DNA from: Mangrovibacter plantisponsor
GTDB lineage: Bacteria; Pseudomonadota; Gammaproteobacteria; Enterobacterales; Enterobacteriaceae
Assembly: GCF_003182475.1 (NCBI RefSeq)
Contig: NZ_QGTS01000001.1
Location: 293,980 to 357,979, forward strand
Reading direction: 5' to 3'
Length of the DNA: 64,000 nt
The notes under the pieces are model-generated. The model made no database searches, was not told the DNA's origin, and worked only from the letters and a program-made list of their open reading frames with translations. The first letter of the stretch is position 1, and every line of letters begins with the position of its first letter. Shown piece after piece: positions 10,836 to 21,034 of this stretch. A program made the position numbers and the translations under genes.

Positions 10836-13800
10836 TCATTTCGACTGGTTGTACCTGAACAGGGGTAACAAAAAACGCTCTGCTTCACGCAGTATTGCCT
10901 GGTAATACTCTGGTTCAAGGGTACGCCACAAGCGTTGTAACCACATATCAGCCCCTTCACCAGCCACCATTTGGTTCCCTTCCCATACCTGGGTCAGCTT
11001 ACGTCGGGCATTTTTTTGCGTATCTTCATCCCATAAAATGGCACTATTTTCGGCATCGTAACAGGCTTTTATCCATGCACCACCACTGTGCGGCAGTAAA
11101 ACCAGTGGCTGAGACAACCCTTCCTGATACCCTTCAATAAGTTGAGCAAGGTACTTTTCAGCAAGATCCTTTTCCAATGGAGGGAACAGCCAACCAGAGT
11201 CATTACGCCCATATAAACGGCTGGCTCCCGTTCCACCGCCAACACAATAGACAAGGTGTTCAATCCAAAGTTGCATACCATGTGCAACACTGAGTACCGA
11301 TGGCCGCCAGCGTAACAGCCCATCAGGCTGGACATGCTGTAACCACCCGGTCAACTTAACACCCGCTAAAGAGATATTCACTTCCTGCGCTGTATCAGAT
11401 GTGCGCTGTGACAACACCTGGCTGGCAATTTCCTGCATTTCGTCTTGTTGCTGTGCCCAAAAAATCTCACCAAAAGGCCCGTAAGGCAAAGCCCCGGCGG
11501 CCCGGAACCGGCGATATAACCGGGTGGGATCCTCTCCGTTTACCAGTGTATTGAGCAATTGCTGATTGACCTGGAAACGATCAAGGCTATCGAGTTCAAA
11601 GGGCTCAGTATCAGGAATTTCTGTTTCATCCAAATGACTACTAATCCTCAACCGCATCTGGAAAAACGCCCTCACCGGATGGCGCCAGAAGCGTTGTAAC
11701 GCCTCAAGCGCCAACTCATCAGTAGGCAACTCTGGTAACGGCTGGCGAATAAAATGCGGCTGGGGTTGCCCTACGCCAGAGGCCGCAGGCAGCCATTCGT
11801 GAGCAAAACTCTGTTGTGTGGCACCAGGGATAAAATTGCCGGCATCGAAAGGTGTTCGTGGGTAAACCTGCAATAAATGCTCGCGTACATGACGTGCGCT
11901 GGTGTCAATATCCTGTTGTTCATCGCCAGGCAAATAGTGGCTTTGGGCGACATAGTCAATCAGTTCCTCTACCAGAACTGATGGGTAACGTGGGGTGTTG
12001 TCCTGCACCGAGCGGCCTACATAACTGATATAGAGCTTTTCCCTGGCAGAAATAAGTGCTTCCAGGAACAAATACCGGTCGTCATCACGCCGGCTGCGAT
12101 CCCCCCTGCGTGGTTTCTCGCTCATGAGATCGAACCCCAGAGGTGAGAGTGTTCTGGGGTAAACACCGTCATTCATGCCAAGCAGGCACACAACTTTAAA
12201 AGGAATAGAACGCATAGGCATCAGCGTGCAAAAATTAACTGGCCCGGCAAGAAAACGTTGGCTGATACGCTCCTGGTCCAAACGGCCAGTCAGTTCATCA
12301 CATAATAAACTGAGTGGCACAGGCTGCTGATACTGGGCCTCCAGCGCCTGGTCTATGATGGACTGCCACTGCTTTTCAACCAATGCCAGCGCGGCCTCTG
12401 CATCCGGGTCTGGTGCAAAAAAATCCGCCAGTAGTTCATGGCAAACAGGTGACCACGCCAGTGGAGTACGGGAGGTATTGAGCGTGTCACGCCAGGTTTT
12501 CAGGCGCGACAACAATGTTGCCAGTTGGCCGGCAAGTTCCGCAACCAGGCCACTGGATTCATCATACGGCAGGATATCCCGCCACTCACCTTCAGCACTG
12601 TCCATCGCATAGCCCAGTAACATACGCGTCAGGCCGAATTGCCAGGTATGTTGCCCGGTTACTGGCAGTCCAAGGTCATGGACATTATCGTCGTCCAGCC
12701 CCCAACGAATACCCGATTCATTCACCCACTGGCGTAAATACCCTAACCCGTCTTCATCAATACCAAACCTGGCCGCCACTGCCGGCACTTCAAGTAATGC
12801 CAGTACATCTTCAGAAGTAAAACGGCTGACTGGCAGTGCCAGTAGTGCGAGGAAAGCCTGCATTGCGGGGTGAGCCTGGCTGGCCCGGCGGTCGGAAATA
12901 GCGAACGGAACATAACGTTCCCCCTGCGCACTGCCAAATACTGCCTGAATATAGGGGCTGTAACTGTCTATATCCGCAACCATCACGATGATGTCGCGTG
13001 CTGAGAGTTCAGGCTGGTTCGCCAGCAATGCCAGCAAATAGTCGTGCAACACTTCAACTTCCCGCTGTGGGCTGTGGCACAGATGGAAAGTCAGACTGGT
13101 GTCACCCGGTGCCAGGCTTTGTTTGCAGGTGCTGTGCTCAAAGCGTTCAAGGCTCAACCCTTCTTCCGTGGTATTGCTGAGGGTTAACACGTCATCCTGC
13201 AGACGATGCAACAGTGTGTCGCGCTCGCCATCAACGAACACATCCAGGTCATTAATATGTTCAAGGTCTGCCAACAACCAAGTGTAATCGCGGCCCAGTT
13301 TGCCCCATGAAGCCAGTAAAGCGTTAGGAAGTTCCTGTTCGCCGTTATCATCAAACAGTGAACCCAGCGCGGTTTCATCTCTGAACAAGGGGCGTGATTC
13401 ATCTGACTGGTGCCGTTTGCGTGGGCGGGTAACTAAACGGGCAAGCCAGGCCTGGTCTTTAATATCTCCCCAGTAATAACGGCACGGGTTAGTAAACAAT
13501 AAGTGGACGTCAATATGCCGCCCCAATGCTTCCAGCGCCTGCAGATAAACGGGGGGCAGAGCGGAAATCCCACAAATAAAGACACGCGAAGGCAAGCCTG
13601 CCGGGGGCCGGTCACTGGTTTCAAGGGTACGGATAAACCGGGTGTATAACCCGGCGCGGTGCCAGCCAGGCTGGCCCAGTTCAGCAGTATGTGCAACCAG
13701 CGCCCGCCATAACGGTGCCTGCCACACCTGGGCATCGCCTAATTCACCGAGTAACTGCCCGGCCTCCCAGGCCGTCAGCCATTCAGGCCGATACACCAGG

Positions 13801-14213
13801 TACTGGTCGTAAAGGTCTGCTACCCGAGAAGCAAGTTGGAAACACTTACGCTGGTCGATATCATCGTCAAGGTAATGGCGCAGGGCCTCAAATTCAGGCT
13901 CAGTTATCATGGCTGGTAACAGTGACATGAGTTTCCAGGTCATTCCCGGTTTGCTGAAGGCACTCTCCTGCGGAATGCCCGGCAGAACCGTAACAAACAT
14001 TTCCCAGATAAAACGTGCCGGTAATGGGAATGACATGTTAGCGGCAATACCGAATTTCTGCGCCAGAGTCATTTGCAACCATTGCGCCATCCCGGTGCTT
14101 TGCACCAATACCACTTCTTCAGCAAAGGGATCGGGTAATGGTTGTTGCTCAATAATAAACGCCATGATCTCTTCCAGAACATCCAGGCGATTTGAGTGAT
14201 AGACCCTTAACAT
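10836..14213 (-). CDS. recC: Exodeoxyribonuclease V subunit RecC
   Basis: Scaffold subunit of RecBCD that splits the duplex and recognises Chi in the 3' strand; its helicase-like fold is inactive. The 1125 residues compare with 1122 in E. coli, and the N-terminus (MLRVYHSNRLDVL) is the family start. It is separated from ptrA by about 100 bp, unlike the tight ptrA-recB-recD joints, so it may have its own transcript. Directly upstream are the ppdC-ygdB-ppdB-ppdA genes on the same strand, as in E. coli. Confidence 0.97.
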   Translation of the reverse strand: MLRVYHSNRLDVLEEIMAFIIEQQPLPDPFAEEVVLVQSTGMAQWLQMTLAQKFGIAANMSFPLPARFIWEMFVTVLPGIPQESAFSKPGMTWKLMSLLPAMITEPEFEALRHYLDDDIDQRKCFQLASRVADLYDQYLVYRPEWLTAWEAGQLLGELGDAQVWQAPLWRALVAHTAELGQPGWHRAGLYTRFIRTLETSDRPPAGLPSRVFICGISALPPVYLQALEALGRHIDVHLLFTNPCRYYWGDIKDQAWLARLVTRPRKRHQSDESRPLFRDETALGSLFDDNGEQELPNALLASWGKLGRDYTWLLADLEHINDLDVFVDGERDTLLHRLQDDVLTLSNTTEEGLSLERFEHSTCKQSLAPGDTSLTFHLCHSPQREVEVLHDYLLALLANQPELSARDIIVMVADIDSYSPYIQAVFGSAQGERYVPFAISDRRASQAHPAMQAFLALLALPVSRFTSEDVLALLEVPAVAARFGIDEDGLGYLRQWVNESGIRWGLDDDNVHDLGLPVTGQHTWQFGLTRMLLGYAMDSAEGEWRDILPYDESSGLVAELAGQLATLLSRLKTWRDTLNTSRTPLAWSPVCHELLADFFAPDPDAEAALALVEKQWQSIIDQALEAQYQQPVPLSLLCDELTGRLDQERISQRFLAGPVNFCTLMPMRSIPFKVVCLLGMNDGVYPRTLSPLGFDLMSEKPRRGDRSRRDDDRYLFLEALISAREKLYISYVGRSVQDNTPRYPSVLVEELIDYVAQSHYLPGDEQQDIDTSARHVREHLLQVYPRTPFDAGNFIPGATQQSFAHEWLPAASGVGQPQPHFIRQPLPELPTDELALEALQRFWRHPVRAFFQMRLRISSHLDETEIPDTEPFELDSLDRFQVNQQLLNTLVNGEDPTRLYRRFRAAGALPYGPFGEIFWAQQQDEMQEIASQVLSQRTSDTAQEVNISLAGVKLTGWLQHVQPDGLLRWRPSVLSVAHGMQLWIEHLVYCVGGGTGASRLYGRNDSGWLFPPLEKDLAEKYLAQLIEGYQEGLSQPLVLLPHSGGAWIKACYDAENSAILWDEDTQKNARRKLTQVWEGNQMVAGEGADMWLQRLWRTLEPEYYQAILREAERFLLPLFRYNQSK

Positions 14214-14225
14214 AAAAACTCCTGA

Positions 14226-14552
14226 CTACCGTGCCAATGGACAATGTAAACGAGATAGCTCGCCCTGTCTGCCTCCCGGGCTTACCAACTGAACCTGAAG
14301 GGTAAAACATGCTCCCTCTTCCCGCCGTGAACGACTTAAAAGCCAGCCTTCAGGTAAGTCAGGGGCAACTACATTAACTTGCTGGCAGGCAAAACGCCCG
14401 ACCATTAAGAATTCGCGCTGCGCCTGTATACCCTGCGACAATGCATGCTGCAATGCCACCAGTGCCGCCAACATCAATGCGGACATAACTACGGCAGCCA
14501 GGGTTTCGACCAGGCTGAAGCCTTGCTGGTTACACACTACGGCAATGCGCAT
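14226..14552 (-). CDS. ppdC: Prepilin peptidase-dependent protein C (minor pseudopilin)
   Basis: Small type IV pilin-like protein. The prepilin cleavage motif QQGFSLVET is at residues 9-17, with the conserved Glu at +5, followed by a hydrophobic helix of about 20 residues. At 108 residues it is the usual PpdC size, and two pairs of cysteines remain in the globular part. Its start overlaps ygdB by 16 nt. In E. coli and Klebsiella these proteins act as minor pseudopilins that prime pseudopilus assembly. The role here is inferred from family and position. Confidence 0.85.
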   Translation of the reverse strand: MRIAVVCNQQGFSLVETLAAVVMSALMLAALVALQHALSQGIQAQREFLMVGRFACQQVNVVAPDLPEGWLLSRSRREEGACFTLQVQLVSPGGRQGELSRLHCPLAR

Positions 14553-14974
14553 GCTTTACTCTCAGATAATGGACAAAAATCGATCCACCCCCGTGGCAGC
14601 CAGGTAATACCGGTGTCTGTTAGTGTTCCCCAGCGCCATAAGACCAGATGCGGCTTTGCATTATGTTCCTCTGCGGGCGTTTCCGGACTTGCCGCCAGTA
14701 ATACACGGTTTTGAGAAATCTGGCGCATACAGGCACGCCCTGAACTATTTGCCGGTGCCTGGCAAAGCCAGTCAGTTGCCGGAGACCATTGTTGCTGAGT
14801 TCCCCATGCCAGCAACGTAAACGCCATATTCCATTGTGCCAGGGCCGTTCGCTCCTGGTGGATACGGCGAAAACGCATTTCATACTGCTGTGCCTGCCCG
14901 GCCAGGACTAACAGCCCTAATAAAAACAGCATGAGGACAACCACCAGCGATGATGCGCCACCTTGCTTTTTCAT
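14537..14974 (-). CDS. ygdB: Pseudopilin-cluster protein YgdB
   Basis: A 145-residue protein with an N-terminal hydrophobic helix (about residues 8-27) after a short basic leader (MKKQGG), like a pilin but without the usual GFTLxE motif. That matches YgdB, a GspK/PilX-like minor pseudopilin that tips the fibre. It overlaps ppdB by 4 nt (ATGA) and ppdC by 16 nt, so the four genes form one operon. Export or assembly function is inferred from relatives. Confidence 0.85.
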   Translation of the reverse strand: MKKQGGASSLVVVLMLFLLGLLVLAGQAQQYEMRFRRIHQERTALAQWNMAFTLLAWGTQQQWSPATDWLCQAPANSSGRACMRQISQNRVLLAASPETPAEEHNAKPHLVLWRWGTLTDTGITWLPRGWIDFCPLSESKACALP

Positions 14975-15528
14975 GGCAGATTATACCCCACCACACTGTG
15001 CAGCACAGACAGGCTAACCTGAGGGTAACGGCGTAAGTACCCTGCCAGCGAGACTTCAAAAACTGCCGGGTCCTGTGTTGATGATGCGACAGTAAAATGA
15101 GTCACGGCCACCCATTCCGGGTCAGTAATACGCTCCCAGGTACCTTGCTGGCAATCCAGGGAACCCCGGCTGGTTTGCAGGCTTTCGCCCTGAATGCGAA
15201 ACCCAAATTGAGCGGGTTGCGCGGCAGGTAAAACAGGCCATTTACCCGAGCTGTCGCTGTCCCACTGTACAACCAGACACCCCGGTTGCAGGTATACGGG
15301 CGAACCTGCACATTCACCATTACAGTAACCAGCCCGTTGAATATGCTTACCCACCGTAAATGCCAGTTGCCAGAGCTCATCATCCAGTTGCATACGCTGT
15401 GTTTCCCGGCTTACCTGAAGAGTGAGAAAGGGCAGGATCTTCAGCACAGAAGGCAATAAAACTGCGCTAATGGCGAGGGCAATCATCAGTTCCATAAGAG
15501 TGAAACCACGCTGCCTGGCTATTCGCAT
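14971..15528 (-). CDS. ppdB: Prepilin peptidase-dependent protein B (minor pseudopilin)
   Basis: Pilin-like protein of about 185 residues. The chosen ATG at 15528 puts the prepilin cleavage site RQRGFTLMELMIALA at residues 5-19, where a class III leader is expected; upstream in-frame starts (15567) would give an unusually long leader. The globular part has cysteine pairs, as in E. coli PpdB. It overlaps the ppdA stop by 10 nt and the ygdB start by 4 nt. It is a GspJ-like minor pseudopilin by family. Confidence 0.85.
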   Translation of the reverse strand: MRIARQRGFTLMELMIALAISAVLLPSVLKILPFLTLQVSRETQRMQLDDELWQLAFTVGKHIQRAGYCNGECAGSPVYLQPGCLVVQWDSDSSGKWPVLPAAQPAQFGFRIQGESLQTSRGSLDCQQGTWERITDPEWVAVTHFTVASSTQDPAVFEVSLAGYLRRYPQVSLSVLHSVVGYNLP

Positions 15529-15992
15529 GATGTGTCTCCAGGCAAACATACGCGAATTCTCCCCCACGCGGAGACAATAAGCTGCCCTTCACCTGCCGGG
15601 CTGCGCACAGTTATACGGCCAGTGCGGGCAGTGTTACGGGCACCGTAAAACCCCAGCCCGTCAGTCATGCTCACCAACTGAATTTCAGGTGTTACCGGGG
15701 TATAAACCTGACGGGGTGATGAGGCACACCCGCCATGAATATGTTCAGTTGTACTGATACACCACAAGCTATTTTCATGATGGATATACAAACGCACGTC
15801 CTGATTGTTCCAGTTGGCATCATCGCGCCATGCCATTAAAAATGCGCGTAACAGATTGATGCTTTGCACCAAACGCTGTTGCTGTTGCCAGCGCATCCAC
15901 TGGGTATGCCCACCGGCAGACAACCCCGCGACAATCACCATAACAACCAACATTTCCAAAAGTGTAAAACCCGCACTGTTTCGTTTTTTCAT
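15519..15992 (-). CDS. ppdA: Prepilin peptidase-dependent protein A (minor pseudopilin)
   Basis: First gene of the pseudopilin cluster, 157 residues. The cleavage motif SAGFTLLEMLVVMVIVAG is at residues 6-23, with the +5 Glu, then a transmembrane helix and a C-terminal domain with four cysteines. It is a GspH-like minor pseudopilin in the family classification. Transcription probably starts in the 250 bp between it and thyA and may read on into recC. Confidence 0.87.
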   Translation of the reverse strand: MKKRNSAGFTLLEMLVVMVIVAGLSAGGHTQWMRWQQQQRLVQSINLLRAFLMAWRDDANWNNQDVRLYIHHENSLWCISTTEHIHGGCASSPRQVYTPVTPEIQLVSMTDGLGFYGARNTARTGRITVRSPAGEGQLIVSAWGRIRVCLPGDTSCE

Positions 15993-16156
15993 GGCGGCAA
16001 TGTGCCAGAGCGCTGCAGAAGAAGTGAAGACAGATATAACGGTTCAGGAAGGCCGGCCGACAAAAACTTAACAAGGAATGTAAACGTTACACGGCATTGC
16101 GAGCGGTACCGAAAAAGTATGCCGTTCATACCGTTAACGTAACAGATGACAGGCAC

Positions 16157-16184
16157 AAAAAAGCCCGCATCGCAGGATGCAGGC
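16157..16184 (-). terminator. Rho-independent terminator of thyA
   Basis: Read on the minus strand, a GCCTGCATC/GATGCGGGC stem (one mismatch, 4-base loop) is followed at once by six T residues. It lies 57 bp after the thyA stop and would end the lgt-thyA transcript. Confidence 0.85.
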
Positions 16185-16195
16185 CTGGGTTACTG

Positions 16196-16217
16196 GCAAA
16201 CAAGAGCTCTTGTTTGC
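16196..16217. repeat. Perfect 22-bp palindrome between thyA and its terminator
   Basis: The sequence from 16196 to 16217 is an exact palindrome centred on GAGCTC, with no spacer. It begins 24 bp after the thyA stop and ends 11 bp before the terminator stem on the minus strand. It could form an RNA stem in the thyA 3' untranslated region, or be a protein-binding site; no known family was recognised. Confidence 0.6.
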
Positions 16218-16241
16218 TGTGAGCTGTTAGACGAGCCGCAC

Positions 16242-17036
16242 TTAGATAGCCACTGGTGCTTTAATTGCCGGGTGCGGGTCGTAGCCTTCGATTTCGAAGT
16301 CATCAAACTGGTAGTCAAATACCGACGCAGGTTTACGCTTGATAACCAGCTTAGGTAGCGGACGAGGTTCACGGGTCAGTTGCAGATTTGCCTGTTCAAG
16401 ATGATTCATATACAGGTGAGTATCGCCGCCAGTCCAGACAAAGTCACCGGGGATCAAATCACACTGTTGCGCCACCATATGCACCAGCAGAGCATAGCTG
16501 GCAATATTGAACGGCAGGCCAAGGAACACATCGCAAGAGCGCTGGTACAACTGGCAGGACAGCTTGCCATCAGCAACATAGAACTGGAAGAACGCATGGC
16601 AAGGTGCCAGTGCCATTTTGTCCAGTTCAGACACATTCCATGCGGAAACGATAATCCGGCGTGAATCAGGGTCGCTTTTTAGCTGTTCAATAACCCGGGT
16701 AATCTGGTCAATGTGCTCACCGTCCGGTGTGGGCCACGCGCGCCATTGTTTGCCATATACAGGCCCCAGGTCACCGTTTTCATCAGCCCATTCATCCCAA
16801 ATTGAGACATTGTTTTCACGCAGATAAGCGATGTTGGTATCCCCTTTCAGGAACCACAACAGTTCATGGATGATTGAGCGCAAATGGCAGCGTTTTGTCG
16901 TCACCAGCGGGAAACCTTCCTGCAGATTAAAACGCATTTGGTGACCAAAGATTGAACGCGTACCGGTACCAGTACGGTCATTCTTAAACGTGCCTTCATC
17001 CAGCACTTTTTTCATCAAATCAAGATACTGTTTCAT
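16242..17036 (-). CDS. thyA: Thymidylate synthase
   Basis: Methylates dUMP to dTMP using methylenetetrahydrofolate. It has 264 residues, identical in length to E. coli ThyA. The nucleophile Cys146 sits in [11 protein letters not shown], and the dUMP phosphate-binding RR pair is at 126-127 (SDPDSRRI). The C-terminus ends in APVAI, as the family requires for closing the active site. It starts 6 bp after lgt, so the two are co-transcribed, as in E. coli. Confidence 0.98.
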   Translation of the reverse strand: MKQYLDLMKKVLDEGTFKNDRTGTGTRSIFGHQMRFNLQEGFPLVTTKRCHLRSIIHELLWFLKGDTNIAYLRENNVSIWDEWADENGDLGPVYGKQWRAWPTPDGEHIDQITRVIEQLKSDPDSRRIIVSAWNVSELDKMALAPCHAFFQFYVADGKLSCQLYQRSCDVFLGLPFNIASYALLVHMVAQQCDLIPGDFVWTGGDTHLYMNHLEQANLQLTREPRPLPKLVIKRKPASVFDYQFDDFEIEGYDPHPAIKAPVAI

Positions 17037-17042
17037 GTTTTC

Positions 17043-17918
17043 TCACGATAACTGCGGCTGGCTTTTACGGCGATATGCCCAGACCATCATCGCCACGCCA
17101 GCCAGGATCATTGGGATGGAGAGAATTTGCCCCATGCTGATGTACTGAACCCAGGCGCCAGTAAACTGCGCATCAGGCTGGCGGAAGAATTCGACAATAA
17201 TACGAAACGCGCCATAGCCTATCAGGAATAACCCGGATACAGCCCCAGCAGGGCGAGGTTTACGAATAAACACATTCAGAATAATAAACAGTACGATCCC
17301 TTCGAGGAACAGTTCATACAGTTGAGATGGGTGGCGGGGCAACATGCCGTATTTATCAAACAGGGCCTGCCATTGCGGGTGAGCAGGTAACAGCGCGATA
17401 TCTTCACTACGGGAGCCAGGAAACAACATGGCAAAACGGAAATTCGGGTCAACACGCCCCCACAACTCACCATTGATAAAGTTACCCAGACGCCCGGCAC
17501 CCAGGCCAAACGGAATTAATGGTGCAATAAAATCAGATACCTGGAAAAAAGTGCGTTTCGTGCGACGGGCAAACCAAAGCATCACGCAGATCACGCCGAT
17601 CAACCCGCCATGGAACGACATACCGCCATCCCACACTTTGAATAAATACAGCGGGTTATTAAGAAACGATGGCAGATTATAAAACAGAACATAACCAATA
17701 CGGCCACCTAAAAAGACACCGAGAAAACCCGCATACAGTAAGTTTTCCACTTCATTTTTTGTCCAGCCGCTTCCCGGGCGGTTGGCCCGCCGCGTTGCCA
17801 GCCACATAGCAAAAACGAACCCGACCAGGTACATAACACCATACCAGTGGAGGGAGACAGGGCCGAGAGAGAAAATGACCGGGTCGAAGTCAGGGAAATG
17901 CAGATAGCCAGTGTTCAT
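17043..17918 (-). CDS. lgt: Prolipoprotein diacylglyceryl transferase Lgt
   Basis: Inner-membrane enzyme that transfers diacylglycerol from phosphatidylglycerol to the lipobox cysteine of prolipoproteins, the first lipoprotein-modification step. The chosen ATG at 17918 gives 291 residues, the E. coli length, beginning [13 protein letters not shown]; the frame stays open upstream to 17984, but that extension has no family match. About seven transmembrane segments are visible. The signature [14 protein letters not shown] and the HGG of the catalytic region are present. It lies in the ptsP-lgt-thyA string and is essential in E. coli. Confidence 0.95.
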   Translation of the reverse strand: MNTGYLHFPDFDPVIFSLGPVSLHWYGVMYLVGFVFAMWLATRRANRPGSGWTKNEVENLLYAGFLGVFLGGRIGYVLFYNLPSFLNNPLYLFKVWDGGMSFHGGLIGVICVMLWFARRTKRTFFQVSDFIAPLIPFGLGAGRLGNFINGELWGRVDPNFRFAMLFPGSRSEDIALLPAHPQWQALFDKYGMLPRHPSQLYELFLEGIVLFIILNVFIRKPRPAGAVSGLFLIGYGAFRIIVEFFRQPDAQFTGAWVQYISMGQILSIPMILAGVAMMVWAYRRKSQPQLS

Positions 17919-18069
17919 AGTCACCATATAAACGCTTATTTTTCTGCCAAAAAGCAGACAGTTGGTCATGCGCACACGGAGCATACGCGCCAGAAAGCGC
18001 GCATAATATCATAAAGGCGACAGCCAGCGGGTTATGAGTTGTAAAGAACTATTCAGCAGTTAAAACCGC

Positions 18070-20316
18070 CTAACGGCCACCGCGAATCAGCCCGCCCATA
18101 GAACGGCGTTCCATAAATGCTGCCACCTGATGGCGAATTTCCGTGGTCATTTGCAATTCCAGTGCGCGTTTTGCCAGCTCCTGCGCCTCTGCGATTTCAA
18201 TATGACGTAACAGATATTTAATACGGGGCACCGAACGGCCATTCATTGATAAATGGTGGTACCCCAGGCCAACCAGAAGCGCAACACACATCGGGTCACC
18301 GGCCATTTCGCCACATACGCATAAATCCAGGCCAACCTGTTCTGCTTGTTCGGCAATCATTTTCAGCGCGCGCAATACAGCCGGATGCAAACTGTCATAC
18401 AGGCTTGCCACACGCGTATTGTTCCGGTCAACCGCCAGTAAATACTGAGTCAGGTCGTTGGTACCTACAGAGATAAAATCAACCCGCCCGGTCAGGTCCG
18501 GCAGCAGGAACACCATAGAAGGCACTTCCACCATAATACCAATACGCGGACGGGGAATGTCGTACCCCAGCATTTCTTCTACTTCACGCCCAGCCCGCTC
18601 AATCAGACGCCTGGCTTCGTCGATTTCATCGAGGCTGGTTATCATTGGCAGCAAAATGCTCAGGTTTTCGCTGGCTACGTTAGCCCGCAACATTGCGCGC
18701 ATCTGTACCAGAAAGATCTCAGGTTGATCCAGCGTGATACGGATCCCGCGCCAGCCAAGGCATGGGTTCTCTTCACTGATAGGCATATAAGGCAGTTGTT
18801 TATCAGCCCCGACATCCAGTGTTCGCAAAGTAACAGGCTTACCGTTAAACATTTGCAACATACCCTGGTACTGCGCCACCTGCTCATCTTCTGAAGGAAA
18901 ACCAGCCTGTAACATGAACGGGATTTCGGTGCGGTATAACCCAATCCCGTCAATTCGGTCGCCCAGCTTATCTTCATGCTGTGGGCTAAGGCCGGCATTG
19001 AGCATCACCTGGATACGTTCGCCGCTTTTCAGTTGCGCGGGTTGCTCAACTTCACCTTCAGCCAGTTTACTCAGCTCAAGCTCTTCGGTTATCAGCCGCT
19101 GATATTCTTGCTCCAGTACCGCTTCCGGGTCGACCAGCACTTCACCACGGTAACCATCGACCACCAGGGTTCGGTTATGCAACAAGCCGGGTTGCATGTC
19201 CGCCCCCATAACCGTGGGAATACCCAGAGCGCGAACCATAATTGCGGCGTGTGAGTTGGCGGCACCATCCCGCACGACAACCCCCACCAGCCTGTCTGTG
19301 GGTAACTCTGCCAGGGTTGCCGCAGACAGCTCATCCGCCACCAGAACAAAGCGCTCAGGCCAGGTATCCGGGCTCTGAATCGTATCATCGAGATGGAAAA
19401 GAATGCGCTGGCCAAGTGTGCGTAAATCCCCGGCGCGCTCTTTCAGATAACCATCAGTGAGCTCAGCAAACTGGGCGGCAAATTTCTCAATGATTTTTTT
19501 AACAGCCCACTCAGCAACCGACCCACCGTCAACTTCATCGAATAACTCACGGCGCAGGCGGGCGTCGCTCAGCAGGTGCGAATAAAGGTCAAAAATTGCA
19601 GCCGTTTCTTTTTGCGCACCAGCAGAAAAGCGCTTGCTGTAGCGACGAAATTCATTAGCAGCCTCTTCCAGTGCTCCCGTCAGCCGCTCACGCTCAAGGC
19701 TTTTATCCAGTGCTGAAGCTTCTGAGACCTGCTCAATCAGTGGCGATGTGGTATCCATCCACCCGGGTCCTATGGCCACCCCTGGCGATGCCGCCAGCGC
19801 ACGAATGCGGGTTTGGCGGTATTGGCCAAATAAAGAGGTCAGTTGAGATTGCGACAGAATGGCGGCCATTTGCGTGGCCAGGGTAACTAAAAAAGACTCT
19901 TCACTTTCATCAAACTGGCGAAGTTCTCTTTGCTGTACCACCAGTACGCCCAGCAGTTGCCGGCGCTGGATAATAGGTACACCCAGAAAGGCTTTGAAGC
20001 GCTCTTCTTTAACGGCGGGAATATACTTAAAGCTGGGGTGTTTTTGTGCATCAGCCAGGTTAATAGGCTCTGCAAGGCGCCCAACCAGACCAACCAGGCC
20101 TTCGTCGTACGCCAGTGTGATGGTACGCCCACGTGGTTTTTTCAGCCCGCGGGTTGCCATTAAGTAGTAACAACGCCTGTCCTGGTCTGCCAGATATACC
20201 GAGCAAACCTCAGTGTGCATCGCCTGACAGATGTCAGTAACCAGAATATCCAGCGCCTCGTTTAAACGAGGCGCACTGGCGACCTTCTCTACTATTTCTC
20301 GCAACCGCGTTAACAT
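18070..20316 (-). CDS. ptsP: Nitrogen-PTS enzyme I (EI-Ntr, PtsP)
   Basis: First phosphocarrier of the nitrogen-related PTS: it takes phosphate from PEP and passes it to NPr (PtsO), then EIIA-Ntr. It has 748 residues, as in E. coli. Residues about 1-165 are a GAF domain that in E. coli senses glutamine and 2-oxoglutarate. The phosphorylated His356 lies in GAANSHAAIMVRALG, and the C-terminal PEP-binding barrel carries VEVPSMVFLLPDL and VCGEMAGDP. It starts 12 bp after rppH and is probably co-transcribed with it. Confidence 0.97.
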   Translation of the reverse strand: MLTRLREIVEKVASAPRLNEALDILVTDICQAMHTEVCSVYLADQDRRCYYLMATRGLKKPRGRTITLAYDEGLVGLVGRLAEPINLADAQKHPSFKYIPAVKEERFKAFLGVPIIQRRQLLGVLVVQQRELRQFDESEESFLVTLATQMAAILSQSQLTSLFGQYRQTRIRALAASPGVAIGPGWMDTTSPLIEQVSEASALDKSLERERLTGALEEAANEFRRYSKRFSAGAQKETAAIFDLYSHLLSDARLRRELFDEVDGGSVAEWAVKKIIEKFAAQFAELTDGYLKERAGDLRTLGQRILFHLDDTIQSPDTWPERFVLVADELSAATLAELPTDRLVGVVVRDGAANSHAAIMVRALGIPTVMGADMQPGLLHNRTLVVDGYRGEVLVDPEAVLEQEYQRLITEELELSKLAEGEVEQPAQLKSGERIQVMLNAGLSPQHEDKLGDRIDGIGLYRTEIPFMLQAGFPSEDEQVAQYQGMLQMFNGKPVTLRTLDVGADKQLPYMPISEENPCLGWRGIRITLDQPEIFLVQMRAMLRANVASENLSILLPMITSLDEIDEARRLIERAGREVEEMLGYDIPRPRIGIMVEVPSMVFLLPDLTGRVDFISVGTNDLTQYLLAVDRNNTRVASLYDSLHPAVLRALKMIAEQAEQVGLDLCVCGEMAGDPMCVALLVGLGYHHLSMNGRSVPRIKYLLRHIEIAEAQELAKRALELQMTTEIRHQVAAFMERRSMGGLIRGGR

Positions 20317-20328
20317 ATATCGCCTGTA

Positions 20329-20865
20329 TTAACCTCTTTTACGCCGATAGTTAGCATTAGCAGCCGTATTACGTTGCGGCGCGATATCCTGCAATGCCAT
20401 AACAACGCTGGCGAACTCTTTCATTACGCGCCGGTAGACATCCCGTTTGAAGGAAACAACCTGGCGAACCGGATACCAGTAACTTACCCAGCGCCAGCCA
20501 TCAAACTCTGGCGTACTGCTGGTTTGCATATTGATATCAGTATCATTGCTCATCAACTGTAAAAGAAACCACTTCTGTTTCTGGCCTATACAGACGGGTT
20601 TTGTATCCCAACGCACCAAACGTTTCGGTAATTTGTAACGTAACCAGTTTCGGGTCGAGGCAAGAATCCGGACATCTTTACGCTGTAATCCGACTTCTTC
20701 AAAAAGCTCACGGTACATCGCCTGCTCAGGCGACTCACCGGGGTTTATACCTCCCTGAGGGAATTGCCAGGAGTGCTGACCAAAACGTCTGGCCCACATT
20801 ACCTGTCCCTGGCGATTACAGATCACAATACCTACATTCGGGCGGTAGCCATCATCATCGATCAC
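20329..20865 (-). CDS. rppH: RNA pyrophosphohydrolase RppH
   Basis: Nudix hydrolase that removes pyrophosphate from the 5' triphosphate of mRNA and so triggers RNase E-dependent decay. It has 178 residues (E. coli 176). The Nudix box G-x5-E-x7-REUxEExGU spans residues 38-59, with Glu53, Glu56 and Glu57 in place. The arginine-rich, low-complexity C-terminal tail ([14 protein letters not shown]) is typical. It heads the rppH-ptsP pair and is divergent from mutH across the DnaA-box region. Confidence 0.96.
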   Translation of the reverse strand: MIDDDGYRPNVGIVICNRQGQVMWARRFGQHSWQFPQGGINPGESPEQAMYRELFEEVGLQRKDVRILASTRNWLRYKLPKRLVRWDTKPVCIGQKQKWFLLQLMSNDTDINMQTSSTPEFDGWRWVSYWYPVRQVVSFKRDVYRRVMKEFASVVMALQDIAPQRNTAANANYRRKRG

Positions 20866-21034
20866 TGGACTACCTCAAAATAAACCTGGATGCGTTTGAT
20901 TGTTTCATACTCCTGTATGGCGGTAAACCACTGTATGTGGGCAAGTACAAACGAATAACAATTGAATAACTCACAGAACACGCCACAGTTATAAACACCC
21001 ACACAGCAATAACAGCGGTTTTATTCACTTTTTC

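Noticed and set aside
14971-15567. Longer ppdB start at 15567
   Set aside because: It would move the prepilin motif to residue about 20 and overlap ppdA heavily; the ATG at 15528 gives the usual short leader.
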